From Serpula lacrymans var. lacrymans S7.9 (lineage: Eukaryota > Basidiomycota > Agaricomycetes > Boletales > Serpulaceae), in assembly GCF_000218685.1 (NCBI RefSeq), contig NW_006763308.1, positions 248,001 to 312,000 on the forward strand: 64,000 nt of DNA, read 5' to 3'. Shown here piece after piece: positions 1 through 10,408 of the stretch. The position numbers and the translations under genes were made by a program. Position 1 is the first letter of the stretch. Every line of letters begins with the position of its first letter. Under the pieces are notes generated by a model, which saw only the letters and a program-made list of their open reading frames with translations, did no database searches and had not been told where the DNA came from.

Positions 1-179
1 TCAACCGGTTTCAAAGTCTGATTGCCAAGTCCTTATTGGGACTTTGAACCACTGCGCTATGGTCCTCATAGCTGGCCGCACACATCTTCCCGCACTTTTT
101 GCTTTGCTGCACAATTTCCACCCTCCGCACATTGTCTTTCTTGCTGTCACATCCCTTCTGATGTTCTTGTTGAGATTTC

Positions 180-600
180 TTGGTGGTATTTCTGCCACCT
201 GCCCCTTCTACTTCCATTATCTTTGTTGACACTTCTACTTTCTGGGGTATAGGTTTTGTTTTCCAAAACTGCTTTCTTGCTTGGCAACTCCTGCCTTGCT
301 GGAAATCTGATGGTTGTAATATTGGTTGGGCTGAAATTTTTGCTATTGAACTTGCTCTCCTGGCCATTATTCATGCAGGCCATTCAGGCTGCCATTTTAT
401 CTTACGTTCAGACAATTCAAGTGTCTTTGGAGTCTTCTCATCTGGCTCCTCCCGTAACTCTCAGAAAAATTCTGTCCTTTGTTGCATCATTATCCTTTTC
501 CAAGATCACCATTTATGGTTCTCTACTGTTTGGGTTCCTTCTGCCAACAATCACAATCTCGCTGATCCTCCCTCCAGAGGAATTTGCCCCCCATTCCTTT
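180..600 (+). pseudogene. DIRS-like retroelement, RNase H domain fragment
   Basis: The open frame carries the landmarks of a retroelement RNase H. An acidic start (VDTSTFWGIGF) is followed by a WAEIFAIELAL block, an SDNSS block and a C-terminal motif PSANNHNLADPPSRG. That last motif is typical of RNase H domains in fungal DIRS-type elements, where it precedes a tyrosine recombinase. A recombinase follows downstream on the same strand, which supports the call. The reverse transcriptase would lie upstream, beyond the window edge. From about 600 to 935 there is only pyrimidine-rich linker sequence with no recognisable domain. The RNase H reading is fairly firm; the DIRS label is inferred from the neighbour. 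Confidence 0.65.
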
Positions 601-984
601 CTCCTTTTCCCCATCCCCCCCTGATTCCTCATCATTTATTACTGTTTGTAGCCCCTCCCTCTGTATTGCACTTGTAGCAAGTTCCTAAAATGATCAATTT
701 TTTTGCCCCTAAATAGAAAATTGAGTTGTTCTCACATGACAGCTATCTGTGTTACACTTATTGGCTTCCCCCACAATATTTATCCTCATGAACCCCCTCT
801 CCCCCGCCGGAATCAAGTCCATTGTCTCAGAAACAGTTTTACGCATACATCCTCCCCACTCCACCATTTCATCCCTTCATGCCCACACCAACTCCATCTT
901 AATCAACACCTGAGCACCTTCCACTATCACAAAATATGACAGTGCTATCTGCAAATTTCTCCATTTTTGTGATACTTACTACAT

Positions 985-2141
985 TCCCCCCAGCAACCAC
1001 CTACCCGTCTCTGAAGACCTCCTCTGCTCATTTTCTGCTTTCCATGCTGGTTAGCTTTCTTTCTTGGCTATTTATAACACCTTATCAGGTGTTTGTGCTT
1101 GGCACATTGCAAACAATCGCCCTTACAACTCTGGCCTTTGTCTTGAATATGTCCTTAAAGGCTGTGTGTTACAATAACACAATTTTCGGACCTTTCCTTC
1201 ATTTTCATTCTCCGCTTTAACCTTGTATGCTTTAGCTTTCACACATGGTGCCACGCGGCACTTCCCCTTTTGTTCAAACTCCTCTTTCTCATGCAGTGTT
1301 GCCTTCTTATTTTAGATACAACTCTCTCACACAGTGGAGCTGGTCATGTGGGCTAGGCCCCATGACATCATCAGCCACTGACTTTATCAACTGTACAGTA
1401 CATAAGTACAAACACTCTGTATTAGTATATATACCCCAATAGATCCAGGAGACTCCTTAGCAAGTCCTCCTGTTGTATACCAACAAACTCTCTGCAGCTT
1501 AAGGGGTAACCACTCCCTCAACATCTTCTTTATAGTGTGTTCTTGTGTGCGCCAGAGTAACTAACTCTTGGTTGTTACACTGTGAGCGCATCTCTCCTCC
1601 ACATCTAAAGCAGCCCCTGCGCCCGCCTGTCACTCACGCTATGCTCCTCACCTTGTATGACAAGCTCGACTCCACCAACTCTTTCAATACAGCCTGCCTT
1701 GCAGCAGCATTCATCACCTTCTGGGGTTAGGCTTGACATGCGACATCTTCTGTCATCAGTTCATGCATCCTTTTCCTTCCCTGGATGAAGACTAAGCGTA
1801 ACACTGGCAAAAATATCTTTATTAGCAGGCAAGGTGACAATTCTGACGCTTGTACTGCCCTTGTAATACACCTCCTCATTAATGATCCCCCTCCACCTCC
1901 TTTTCTCCTATAAGTCCCCATAAGGCCTTCTTCCACTCACAAAACAAAAATTCTGCAGTGTGTAAACTCTGTTCTCACTGTATCTGGGTCTCCCACTTTG
2001 ACCGGCTACTAAGTACCTTTTGTTTTGTGCAGTGTTCCACCCCATATTATCAAGGCGCTGGAACATTGGTCCTCCAATGCTTTCCTCCTCTATTGGTATT
2101 GTCTTGAACTTATAGCACCTCCTTACATTGAACTTCTACCA
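985..2141 (+). pseudogene. DIRS-like tyrosine recombinase, split by a solo LTR
   Basis: Removing the LTR at 1167-1579 and one CTGTG duplication joins AWHIANNRPYNSG...VLKGC to ERISPPHLKQPLRPPVT without a frame change. The join falls inside the N-terminal (SAM-like) part of a fungal tyrosine recombinase. Further on, after a frame change, WMKTKRNTGKNIFIS and LLINDPPPPPF are recognisable. The C-terminal end then has VPPHIIKALEHWSS and AFLLYW, which holds the presumed nucleophilic tyrosine. The block that normally carries the catalytic His-x-x-Arg is missing around 1950-2010, and a stop interrupts the N-terminal part near 1050. The protein would cut and rejoin DNA to integrate the circular cDNA of a DIRS element. 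This copy is dead. Confidence 0.65.
1167..1579 (+). mobile_element. Solo LTR, family A (TSD CTGTG)
   Basis: The 413-bp repeat begins TGTTACAATAACAC and ends GGTTGTTACA. It is flanked by perfect 5-bp duplications CTGTG at 1162-1166 and 1580-1584. It contains a TATA box (TATATATACCCC). It matches the LTRs of the family A element at 21786-25770, so it is a solo LTR left after LTR-LTR recombination. It sits inside the DIRS recombinase and is therefore younger than that element. Confidence 0.93.
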
Positions 2142-2145
2142 AATT

Positions 2146-3837
2146 GCACTGATTAGTAACTACTCATTTTGTACATACCGTGTTTCCTAACAATTATTCT
2201 TTTCTTTCGTTTTTCTGGCTGGTGCCTCTTTTGTTGCATCCTTCATTTCACTCTTGTCTGATTTTTGGGTGGACTCTTTCCACCTTAAATACTCCCAGGT
2301 CTGGATAGAACCTATTCTGAGTAGCCACTCACTCCAACCTTGGCTTCTCGGATCCCGTTCTCCAGACCCCGTGAACCTAAGCAAAGTACCCAACATAATG
2401 TGGCTTGCACATGACTTTTGTGAACACCATCCCAAAAGATTGGTCATTTGCAGGCTTCTCCCGCCAAAGCCCCCAGGCTCCTCTCAGAAGCTTTCAAGTG
2501 GGCTGTCTTATAAGTAGGAGAGAGTGTTTTCTAACAACAAGAGGTGATATTGATTTCTTTAATGACACCGACCCTGAAAAGTATGCACATCTGCTTGCTT
2601 CATGTTGGCTTGAGCCAGTAGTTGCCAAAAGATAGAGCATTGACAAATGGAACAGTCTGACAGGACACATTTGCAAGATTGCACAAAATATTGGAGGAGA
2701 TGTATATTTGTCTGAAATATTGTCAAGGCCTTAAGGCTATGACTACAATCTGCTCCAAGTGTCTTGGGAGCTATGTACAATTTGAACATTTTTATCCTTA
2801 CATACTAACATACAATAAATATGCAATATACAAGTCTTCTCGTGCTCAACAACTGCCGATATTTGACTCACAAGGTAATCACTGCCCTCCTAAAACTCTT
2901 AATCAAGCTCCATTTGCACAACCAGTATTAGCGTCCTTCTCACTATGCCACGGACCTGTAGGCAATACTGAGAAACAGATATTAGGGGCACGTTTCCATT
3001 CTATACAAAAACAGTCAGTCAGTTTTCCTCGTCATTGCCTGCTAAGCATGCACTAGTTTACCCATTTTGCTTCTAGCTAGATATTCATTCAACTCATTTC
3101 ACACTTTACCAGTTTATTTACTTATTTCACCGTTAATTTGTATTGCAACTAACACCCACTAATGTACAAAGCTATCGTGTGTAACACACTAGTGTGAAAA
3201 TACTATTACACTCTCTGTTTCACAAAGTGGGGACCTGACCTCTGAGTAGTTGTGTTACATAGCCTGAAATAATTTTTTTGTGAAAATGTAAGCTCCGGCA
3301 CATAGAAAGGGGCGCTTATATGGCTGCCTCCTATTTTTTCTCTGCCAGAAACTCTACACTATCCTAGTCCCAACTATGGCGGTTTATGAGCCTGATGTTG
3401 TGAAGATAGATAATTCTGATGAATTGCCTATTAGGCAAAGAACAGACATCCTTTGAAAGTGAATGGGATATGAACGCGAGTTTACTCCAAGAGGCAGCCT
3501 AATGTAACCTTAACTCACCTCAAATAGATCCAAAAGTGTGTTAGCACATAGGCAGAGCGCTATGATTTCACCAAGTATTGCACAGAAGTCCCAGTTGTTG
3601 TGGGAGGCCAGTGTTATCGAATATCTTGATTTTGTCTACATGAAAACAAGGAAAAATCCTAAAAACAAAAAAGTCTTGTATCCCCCAAGCCTGCCAAAGG
3701 TCCTCACTTTGTCTTACTGTCCTATTTTCACCTTGAAAAGTGTTATTGTGATTCTGTTATTGAACCATCAACCACTTACTTGAAGCCATTGAATGTAGTC
3801 CATCTATTCTACACGGATTTGAAAAGAAGCCCTAGGT
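2146..3837. other. No supported gene; decayed intergenic sequence
   Basis: I see no recognisable protein or repeat here. Short open frames exist, for example a 86-codon frame at 2187-2447 on the minus strand and a 125-codon frame at 2679-3056 on the plus strand. Neither has a motif I can name. The last 300 bases may belong to the 5' part of the transposase-like gene that follows, since open stretches with similar base composition continue into it. Confidence 0.4.
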
Positions 3838-5143
3838 GTCAGTTAGAGGATGTACGTGGAGGAACAGGCACTTGGGTACCAACTGCAATGTCGAGCCTGT
3901 CAAGATGGCAGTGATAATGCCCAGATGGGTGGTGACTACTGTTATGCCACAACCAACTACACATTTTGGGAGAAGTGGGAATTTTGGGAAACTCCAGGTG
4001 AGTCTGAGCATGTTCGTCCAATACTGTCAAATGCCAACTCACTGGTAATAACCTTTCTTCAACAGCTAACATTCCAATTTTCTTCAAGTGTTGTGCTATC
4101 ACATATGAACTATTTGACTTGATCATTGAATTCCACCCTACAAGCACATCTTCAGGATTATTGGAAAACAACAAATGTAGGTGTTTCATTTTTTCTTGAA
4201 TGTATCAGGCTTGCTGTCTGAATCCTGGTCATCAGAACTTCATTTACTTCAGTATCATCAACATGTAAAGGCATATCTTTCCAGTTTTCAGTGGCGGTGT
4301 GGACGTGTGACCTTGCTTCAATGCCGTCCTCTAGAGAGTGTTTCAAGTCCAAATGAGGACTATTGGGACAAGACAATGTCAGGCAAGTTGATCACTGATA
4401 TTTTTTTGGAGGACAACAGATGTACAAGAGAATTGGAGTCATGTGAATACCTGCAAACTTTATCAGGTATGTGCCTTGTGTTTTGATGGGAACAGGAATG
4501 TTAATCTAGACTTACACAGGCATATGTATCTCTATCAACAACATGTTCAAGGCTGCCAACAAAGTGACAGTGGCAACCAAGCAAAAGGCCCAAATCAGGA
4601 TGCTGAAGGGTGGGATTTTGAGCGTAGTTAACAAGAGGAATGAGATTATTGCATGGGTAGGCCATGATTTCTATGACTTTGGGACAGCTTCCTTACCACA
4701 AATTATATGCCAGAGACTTTGTCAAAGCCAATCAAACACAGAGATAGAGGAACTGTTTGTAGGGCTTAAACATCATTACAATGAGCTTGGTATTGCTTTA
4801 CCCGAGATGGTCATTGCTGACAATTGCTGTCATATCCATAGTGCTGTGCTCAGAGTGATGCCAGATGCACAGCTTGGCCTCAACGTGTTTCATCCCATTA
4901 TGCGGTGTGTTCAAGGCTCTACATTTTGGATCACTAACTCCTAATTACTATTATTGTAGGTACCTTGCAACTATTGTTAATGGTACAAAAAATCCATTTT
5001 GCACTGCAGTTGCGAGGGAGCTTAGCAACGCAATATACAAGACAAGAGCAAATTAGGGCAAGCCAGCTGAGTACCAAAATAAAGAGGAGCAAGAAGCATT
5101 ACTGCTAAGGGTATTTGAGAAGTATAGTGCAAAAGGAGGTTAA
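3838..5143 (+). pseudogene. Transposase-like gene of an agaricomycete-expanded family
   Basis: Exons with usable GT-AG signals (for example a GTGAGT donor near 3999) lead to an open frame from 4543. Recognisable blocks are NKVTVATKQKAQI, GGILSVVNKRNEIIAW, EIEELFVGLKHHY, the ADNCCH motif near 4820, and RYLATIVNGTKNP with KEEQEAL near the end. I know this combination from a large gene family in Agaricomycetes with a transposase-like (MULE-like) core. The Asp of ADNCCH is a candidate catalytic residue. The gene is broken: the reading frame changes near 4935, there is a stop after KTRAN (5054), and the sequence ends abruptly near 5141 against a gag fragment in the opposite strand. The name transposase is inference; family membership is moderately sure. 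Confidence 0.5.
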
Positions 5144-5168
5144 GTGTCCTTTCTTGTTGCATATGAAG

Positions 5169-5580
5169 TGTTACGATAACACAATTTTCGGACCTTTCCG
5201 TTATTTTCATTCTCCACTTTAACATTGTACTTTAGGTTTCACACATGGTGCCACGCGATTTCCCCTTTGGTTCAAACTCCTCTTTCTCGTGCTGCGTTGC
5301 CTTTTCTCTTATTTTAGATTCAACTCTCTCATGCAGTGGAGCTGGCTATACGGGCTAGACCCTATGACATTATCAGCCACTGCCTCTATTAAACTGTATA
5401 GTACATATGTACAAACAACCCTGTAGTAGTATATAAACCCCAATAGATCCAGGAGACTCCTTAGCGAGTCCTCCTGTTGTATACCAACTAACTCACTGAA
5501 ACCTGAGGGGTGATCCCTCCTTCTCTCTTCTTTATAGTGTGTTCTGTGTGTGCCAGAGTAACTAACTCTAGGTTGTTACA
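5169..5580 (+). mobile_element. Solo LTR, family A (TSD TGAAG)
   Basis: The repeat runs from TGTTACGATAACAC to GGTTGTTACA and has perfect TGAAG duplications at 5164-5168 and 5581-5585. It is inserted inside the zinc-knuckle codons of the gag fragment and lies opposite to that gag in orientation. Confidence 0.94.
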
Positions 5581-6186
5581 TGAAGCACCTTCCCTCTTTC
5601 CTTCTTGATTCTTCTTCGTCTTTAGTCAATCTTCTGGCGCTGGTGGACAGTCCACTTTTGCGGTTTCTGTCATTCTGCCTTTCTTTGTTTCTGGCGCCCC
5701 ATGTTCCTTCCGAGATAGCGTTGGCACTGATCCAGTTGGCGTCTAGGTTTGCCACTGTGCTCATCCAATCTTTGATGGTGAGTAGTTCCTTTCTGGTGAG
5801 TGCCCCACGAAGGAGGGGTGATCGGATAGCTTTTTGATAAACCATGATCATGGCTTTGTTGTTGATGCTGCTCTTCCCAGCATCTAGCATGAACCTTGAG
5901 TTGAATGCTACTGCACTTTCCCCTTGTTCCATCTTCATTTTCATCAAGGCAGCCGAGGCCATTCCTTTGATGTTTGCCGTTCTGAAACTGGCTGTGAAGG
6001 TTTTCATGAAGTCTGCCCATGTGGGGTAGGCGTTCTTTTCTTTGTATTTGGTCATCTTGGCTTTGCTCCATGATGCGGCATTTCCATCTTTCATGTAGCT
6101 GAGGGCCACATATACCTTGTTCTTGTTGGAGTTGTAGATGGTGTCATTGATATCAAAGTGTAGATTGGTGGACGATATCCACCTTT

Positions 6187-6584
6187 TGTAACAACCAAGA
6201 GTTAGTTACTCTGGTGCACACAAGAACACACTATAAAGATAGTGATGAGGGAGTGGTTACCCCTTAAGCTGCAGAGAGTTTGTTGGTATACAACAGGAGG
6301 ACTCGCTGAGGAGTCTCCTGGATCTATTGGGGTATATATACTACTACAGTTTTGTTTGTACATGTGTACTATACAGTTAATGAAGGCAGTGGCTGATGAT
6401 GTCATAGGGCCTAGCCTGTATGGCCAGCTCTACTGCGTGAGAGAGTTGAATCTAAAATAAGAGAAAGGCAACACGGCGCGGGAAAGGGGAAATGCCGCGT
6501 GGCACTATGTGTAAAAGCTAAAGTATAGAGTTAAAGCAGAGAATGAAAAGAAGGGAAATGTCCGGAAATTGTGTTATCGTAACA
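6187..6584 (-). mobile_element. Solo LTR, family A (TSD CCTTT)
   Basis: This is an inverted family A LTR (plus strand reads TGTAACAACC to TTATCGTAACA). It has perfect CCTTT duplications at 6182-6186 and 6585-6589. It splits the same gag frame as the LTR at 5169-5580, after the codons for DKAQR. Confidence 0.94.
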
Positions 6585-7074
6585 CCTTTGGGCTTTATCT
6601 GGGGTTCCATCTAAGTCATCAATTTTCCTGATCATTGTGGGTTTGGAGGCTGTAACGTTAGACATGGTGCGTGGTGGTGGGATAGGGGATGGAGTAGGTG
6701 TGGCTGGGAGTATCTGTGGCGTGGGAGGTGGTATCAGGTTGCCATTTGCCACAAATTCTTCAAAGTCGTTCTTGTCATAGAGGTTTTCTACGGGTACTGG
6801 GGGATCGTGTTGTGTGGTGGGTAGTAGCTGTGGGTGGCTTTCTGCATAGTACTGTAGCCAACGTGTTCTGGCTTTGTAGAAAACATCTGCTTGTTCTCTG
6901 GTGTGGAGTCAGGTTACCTTTCTTGTCAGGATGACATCGGTGGTGTTGCTGTCTGTGGGTTGTCTGAGCTTCCTCTTGCTCTTTGGGATCTGGTTGTTGG
7001 TCATTGCAACGTCTTGTCAACTTTTTCTTCCCAAACCTAAATAGGTGGGACTTCTAGTTGAAATACAATTTTTT

Positions 7075-7489
7075 TGTTACGCACAAAATGCTTAACAAAG
7101 TTTGAGGGTTTGTCGAGGTTTGTAAAGAGACTTAACCAAGGACAAGTTTGAGAATGTAGTTCAGAGTTGAATTCTTCCAATGAAAGTTGGTCTTCTTCTG
7201 AGTAGAAGTCTTAATCTTAGGAGTCTAGCTTTGTAAGCGTAAACTGCGTAGAACCGTATTGGAGAATACTACTACTGTTACATGTGTATTTATAATAGAA
7301 AGAATTGGTGATAGGAGTTAGGTCCTATCTAGGGCAGGTCAGTCCATTGAGGACTAAGTACTATACTAGGTAATGCAAATGCGAGAGGAACAGAAATGTA
7401 CGTGAAGGAAATGAGTCATTGGTCCGATGGTATAACCAATGAGTAAAGAGAAATGAGTAGTTTTTAAATGTTCAATAGAAATTGTAACA
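7075..7489 (-). mobile_element. LTR, family B (5' LTR of the gag fragment)
   Basis: This 415-bp sequence is closely similar to the inverted copy at 44714-45128. It has TG...CA ends (plus strand TGTTACGCAC to ATTGTAACA). Its flanks TTTTT and GCAAG are not duplications, as expected for one LTR of a larger element. It lies immediately upstream of the gag start at 7004, so in the minus-strand sense it is a 5' LTR. No TGG-type primer binding site is visible next to it. Confidence 0.82.
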
Positions 7490-8209
7490 GCAAGTACAAT
7501 GCTCGGCTTAAAAGGGCAGGAGCTGTGTTCATCAGGAAAAACCCCCGAGCTCTGTTTGACAAACTTGGGGAGATTGAAGCAAAGATCTCTCAAAGGATTG
7601 CAACAGGAAACTTCAAATGTAAGTAATGATCATATATTGCATTTTTAATTCTACAGACACACTAACTATTTGTTTTAGCTCAAAAGGGCAATGACCACTT
7701 CTGGATGAAACATTGTTATGCAATAGCTGTCAAGTCTGAGCAAGCAGGGAGCATAGACCTTACCAAGCAGGTATGTCACGCTATACTAAACTACCAGTTT
7801 GCTCACTTGCATATTTTTTTAGCAAAAAACACAGACCTGTTCACGCTGTTGCATAACCAAATACCCTGGTGGGACAGGGTCACAAGATAACCATAAGAAA
7901 ATGTTTTGTTCTGATGGTGTCATGATCAAGGTGAGTAGTGTCTGTCCTGCCAGTGAACACCCACCTTGGCCTTAGCCTGAAGGAATCTTCTCAAATGGGT
8001 TATTTTTCTATCCAGTCGCTTTTTTGTCGGCACTATGCAACATGTACTATGCAACAATCATTCAAGGCATTGATGGTTCTCCTGGCAATCAAATAGAACA
8101 TCACGCATTTGCTATGATGTTTGTCAAGTATATCAAAGCTGGGCCTGATGGAGCTGACCCCGTCTCCCCCAGTATTACAGCCAAACAAAGTCACGTGAAA
8201 TCCACGTGA
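7490..8209 (+). pseudogene. Agaricomycete-expanded hypothetical gene, 5' truncated
   Basis: Four coding blocks separated by short introns can be followed. They are NPRALFDKLGEIEAKISQRI to GNFK (then GTAAGT), SQKGNDHFWMKHCYAI to DLTKQ (then GTATGT), a Cys-rich block with CSRC, YPGGTGS and CSDGV, and EGIFSNG...FLSALCNMYY...FAMMFVKYIK. The family is common in mushroom genomes near KDZ and similar transposons. Its function is unknown to me. The CxxC plus PGGTG...H..CSDG pattern could bind zinc. The gene lacks its 5' end, cut off by the LTR ending at 7489, and one stop interrupts the block with WP*PEGIF. A rare TGA ends it at 8209. Confidence 0.45.
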
Positions 8210-8309
8210 CTTCTAAATTTTGTGTAATTTACTGTACTTGGCAATAATTTCTGCGTGTTTTCAAGTTCCTACTCTATATTGCCTGCTACCTCTATACTTT
8301 TCTAATGGA

Positions 8310-8445
8310 ATGCTCACAAAAATCATGCAAGAACATAGTTCCCAAGCAAGACATTGGTAAAAATAGCCTGCCATACAAGATGTGTTCCTCCTGTAGAGAA
8401 AAAGCAAGAATGGCTGTCACTGCACACCGAACAAAAAGGAGACGT
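8310..8445 (+). pseudogene. N-terminal exon of an unrecognised gene, cut by LTR C
   Basis: An ATG-led frame encodes MECSQKSCKNIVP, then PYKMCSSCREKARMA and a basic KRRR tail. The CSQKSC and CSSC pairs suggest a small zinc-binding domain followed by a nuclear-type basic stretch. The frame stops being genomic at 8446, where the family C LTR begins. The sequence beyond the element's other end (19650) encodes a KDZ transposase, not a continuation of this exon. Confidence 0.4.
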
Positions 8446-10286
8446 TGTCGATGATGAGAACTGTTGTTAGAAAACCACACCCAAAAACAAACTAACAAAC
8501 AATCCTCCCAGATTCTACAGAACTTGTTTATGGGCTTTGCCTCCTAGAACAGTGGGTGCTCTGGTTGTTTGTGGGGTGGTATGTATGAAGATCCTTCAAA
8601 GTAAAACCCAGAAATGTATGAGTGTGGGTTTTAAGGAGGAGGGATAGTTGAATTGATAGAAGATAGGGGCTTAGTGACGAGTATAGATGAGCACTACCTT
8701 GCTAATCGTAGCACATGGTAGGTTTGAGAACAACAAGGATGACAAGGTGACAAGATGACAAGGTTCCCAGTGATAGCAGGCTCCTGACACACAAACTGTA
8801 GTGCTCAGAAGGACTCTAATCGAAAGGGATAACAATGACTTCAAAAGTGGAAAGTGACGATGACAGCAATTAACAGTGGTAGCAGTGGGAAGTGTTGTGA
8901 CCACACTGGATCACAAGTAGAAGAGTAGTGAACTTGAGATTAGAGAAGAAGTCTGGATTGGAGTTCTTGTTGTTTTTTTTGTTTTTACAAGGTAAAATAC
9001 AGGGGTTTATATATATAGTAAAAAGAAAGGTAGGCTATGCACAGTATAGCTGCGCAAAAAGAATGAGAAAGAACATGAAGGAAGGAATGTACGCTGACGA
9101 ATCCTGCATAGTTGCTACAGGATAAGATTGTCAAAATAAGGGAAAGAAAGGGATAGAACAATGAATGCTGTGAGTAATGTCACAGGTTTGTACAGCCATA
9201 AAGTAAAGTCCAATAGCAAAAAGAGAGCAGGAAAATCATGATGTCATGGGAAGAAGATGCAGTAAAAAAAGGGCAAGGCAAAACACTATCAGTATCAACA
9301 CAGTTCCTTTATTGTCAGTCAGGCATTCTAAAAAAATATGTGTCCATAAAAATGATTCAAAAATCAAAAATAATCGCACTGTAAATGAATGTTCTGCTGA
9401 AAAAAAAGAAACTGGAGCCACCGGTCCACCACCTAGTCCATATCCGACAGTTCCATGGCCTTACCAATGGACTGGTTGTGTTGGACCACCTGATCAAACG
9501 AGGGAGGGAGAGGAGTAGTTCCAATTTGGAACAAGTGAGTCCCAGGCAGCGTGTGGTAGGTGTAGCTGTAGCAAAGACGATGGACAAAATATAAGTGTAC
9601 TCAAGTGAATGGGACAGCAATGAACATGGGCAACGCAAGGGGATAAACCTTCCCCAGCTCAAAAACTACCCACCCACACTCCAACCAGGCAAGACAAGCG
9701 ACTGATGTTTTGATAGTATGTGATGGCAGATCGACGTCATGAAGATGGACCTGTTGCCCTATTTGGACTGGCCGCCGGGGCTTTGCTGATATCAGCAGTG
9801 GCACGTGGTAGTTAATGGATTGGCAACGGAAACGGATAAGAAGTGGTGACATCAGAAATGGTGGGGGTGCAAATAAGATGAGGAGGAGGAGGGTGGAGGT
9901 GATGAAGAGGTCGATTAGAATGGGGATTCAGAAACGACTGTCAGGTGAGAATAAAAAGGAGAGGAAGGGGCCCATGGTGGGGCTAGGCAAAGGAAGGGGA
10001 GTAAGGGAAACGACAAAAGCAAGGGCGCAATGCAATGTGTAGCCAGTGGCGACGCAAAAATTTGCCGAAGTGCCGAAACACGGAAAGTACCGGATGGAAA
10101 AGCAAAGGTGAGTGCAACTGGATTGCCTAATAGAGGTGGTACTGATCAGCCACAAGTTCTAAAAAGGCAATATTAAGTACTATTCCACGTGGCACTGTGC
10201 CTGTATGGCGCAAAGGCGAGTCTTTTCGAATATTCGCTTCGTTATTGACACCTGTCCATGCTACCAATCAATTTTGGTGCATGACA
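8446..10286 (-). repeat. Family C LTR, 3' LTR of the full-length element
   Basis: It starts TGTCGATGATGAG and ends GGTGCATGACA on the plus strand, giving TG...CA ends. A TATATATAAACCCC promoter-like box on the minus strand lies near 9009-9022. About 20 substitutions separate its first 450 bp from the right LTR, while the remaining 1.4 kb appears identical apart from one indel near 8965. Short open frames inside recur in every copy but have no protein features, so I do not call them genes. Confidence 0.93.
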
Positions 10287-10408
10287 TCCATGGACAACTT
10301 GAAATTGCAACTGTCCCCAGTTGCTTCCATAAAGGTAGGGTCATAGGGAACGAAACATGGCAACACATTAAAGGGTCATGTCAGCATAAAATTCGTTCAG
10401 GTAAGTCA

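Larger units (their letters stand above)
5130..7004 (-). pseudogene. Ty3/gypsy gag (family B element), split by two solo LTRs
   Basis: Reading from ATG 7004 leftward, the frame passes one TGA (6909-6911) into VANGNLIPP...DLDGTPDKAQR, where the LTR at 6187-6584 interrupts. Removing it continues to WISSTNLH and then ALSYMKDGNAASW, a typical retrotransposon gag core. The frame stays open until the LTR at 5169-5580 interrupts at GRCF. Removing that one gives CFICNKKGHLTSFC, a CX2CX4HX4C zinc knuckle that would bind RNA. The last Cys of the knuckle falls at the junction with the neighbouring gene, so it may be fortuitous. Protease and polymerase are absent, so the element is truncated here. The 5' LTR of the same element is at 7075-7489. 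Confidence 0.75.

Noticed and set aside
1167..1579. Family A repeats as MITEs, because their ends are partly inverted
   Set aside because: Two copies flank a gag-pol interior and all have TG...CA ends with 5-bp duplications, which is LTR behaviour.
9236..10155. Open frames of 60-100 codons inside family C LTRs, repeated identically in several copies (also 18599-19518, 41126-41574, 49820-50739)
   Set aside because: They occur on both strands, have no domain or codon pattern, and are repeated only because the LTR is repeated.
10287..10406. A polypurine tract before the left family C LTR
   Set aside because: The minus-strand sequence next to the LTR is mixed (TTGTCCATGGA), not purine-rich.
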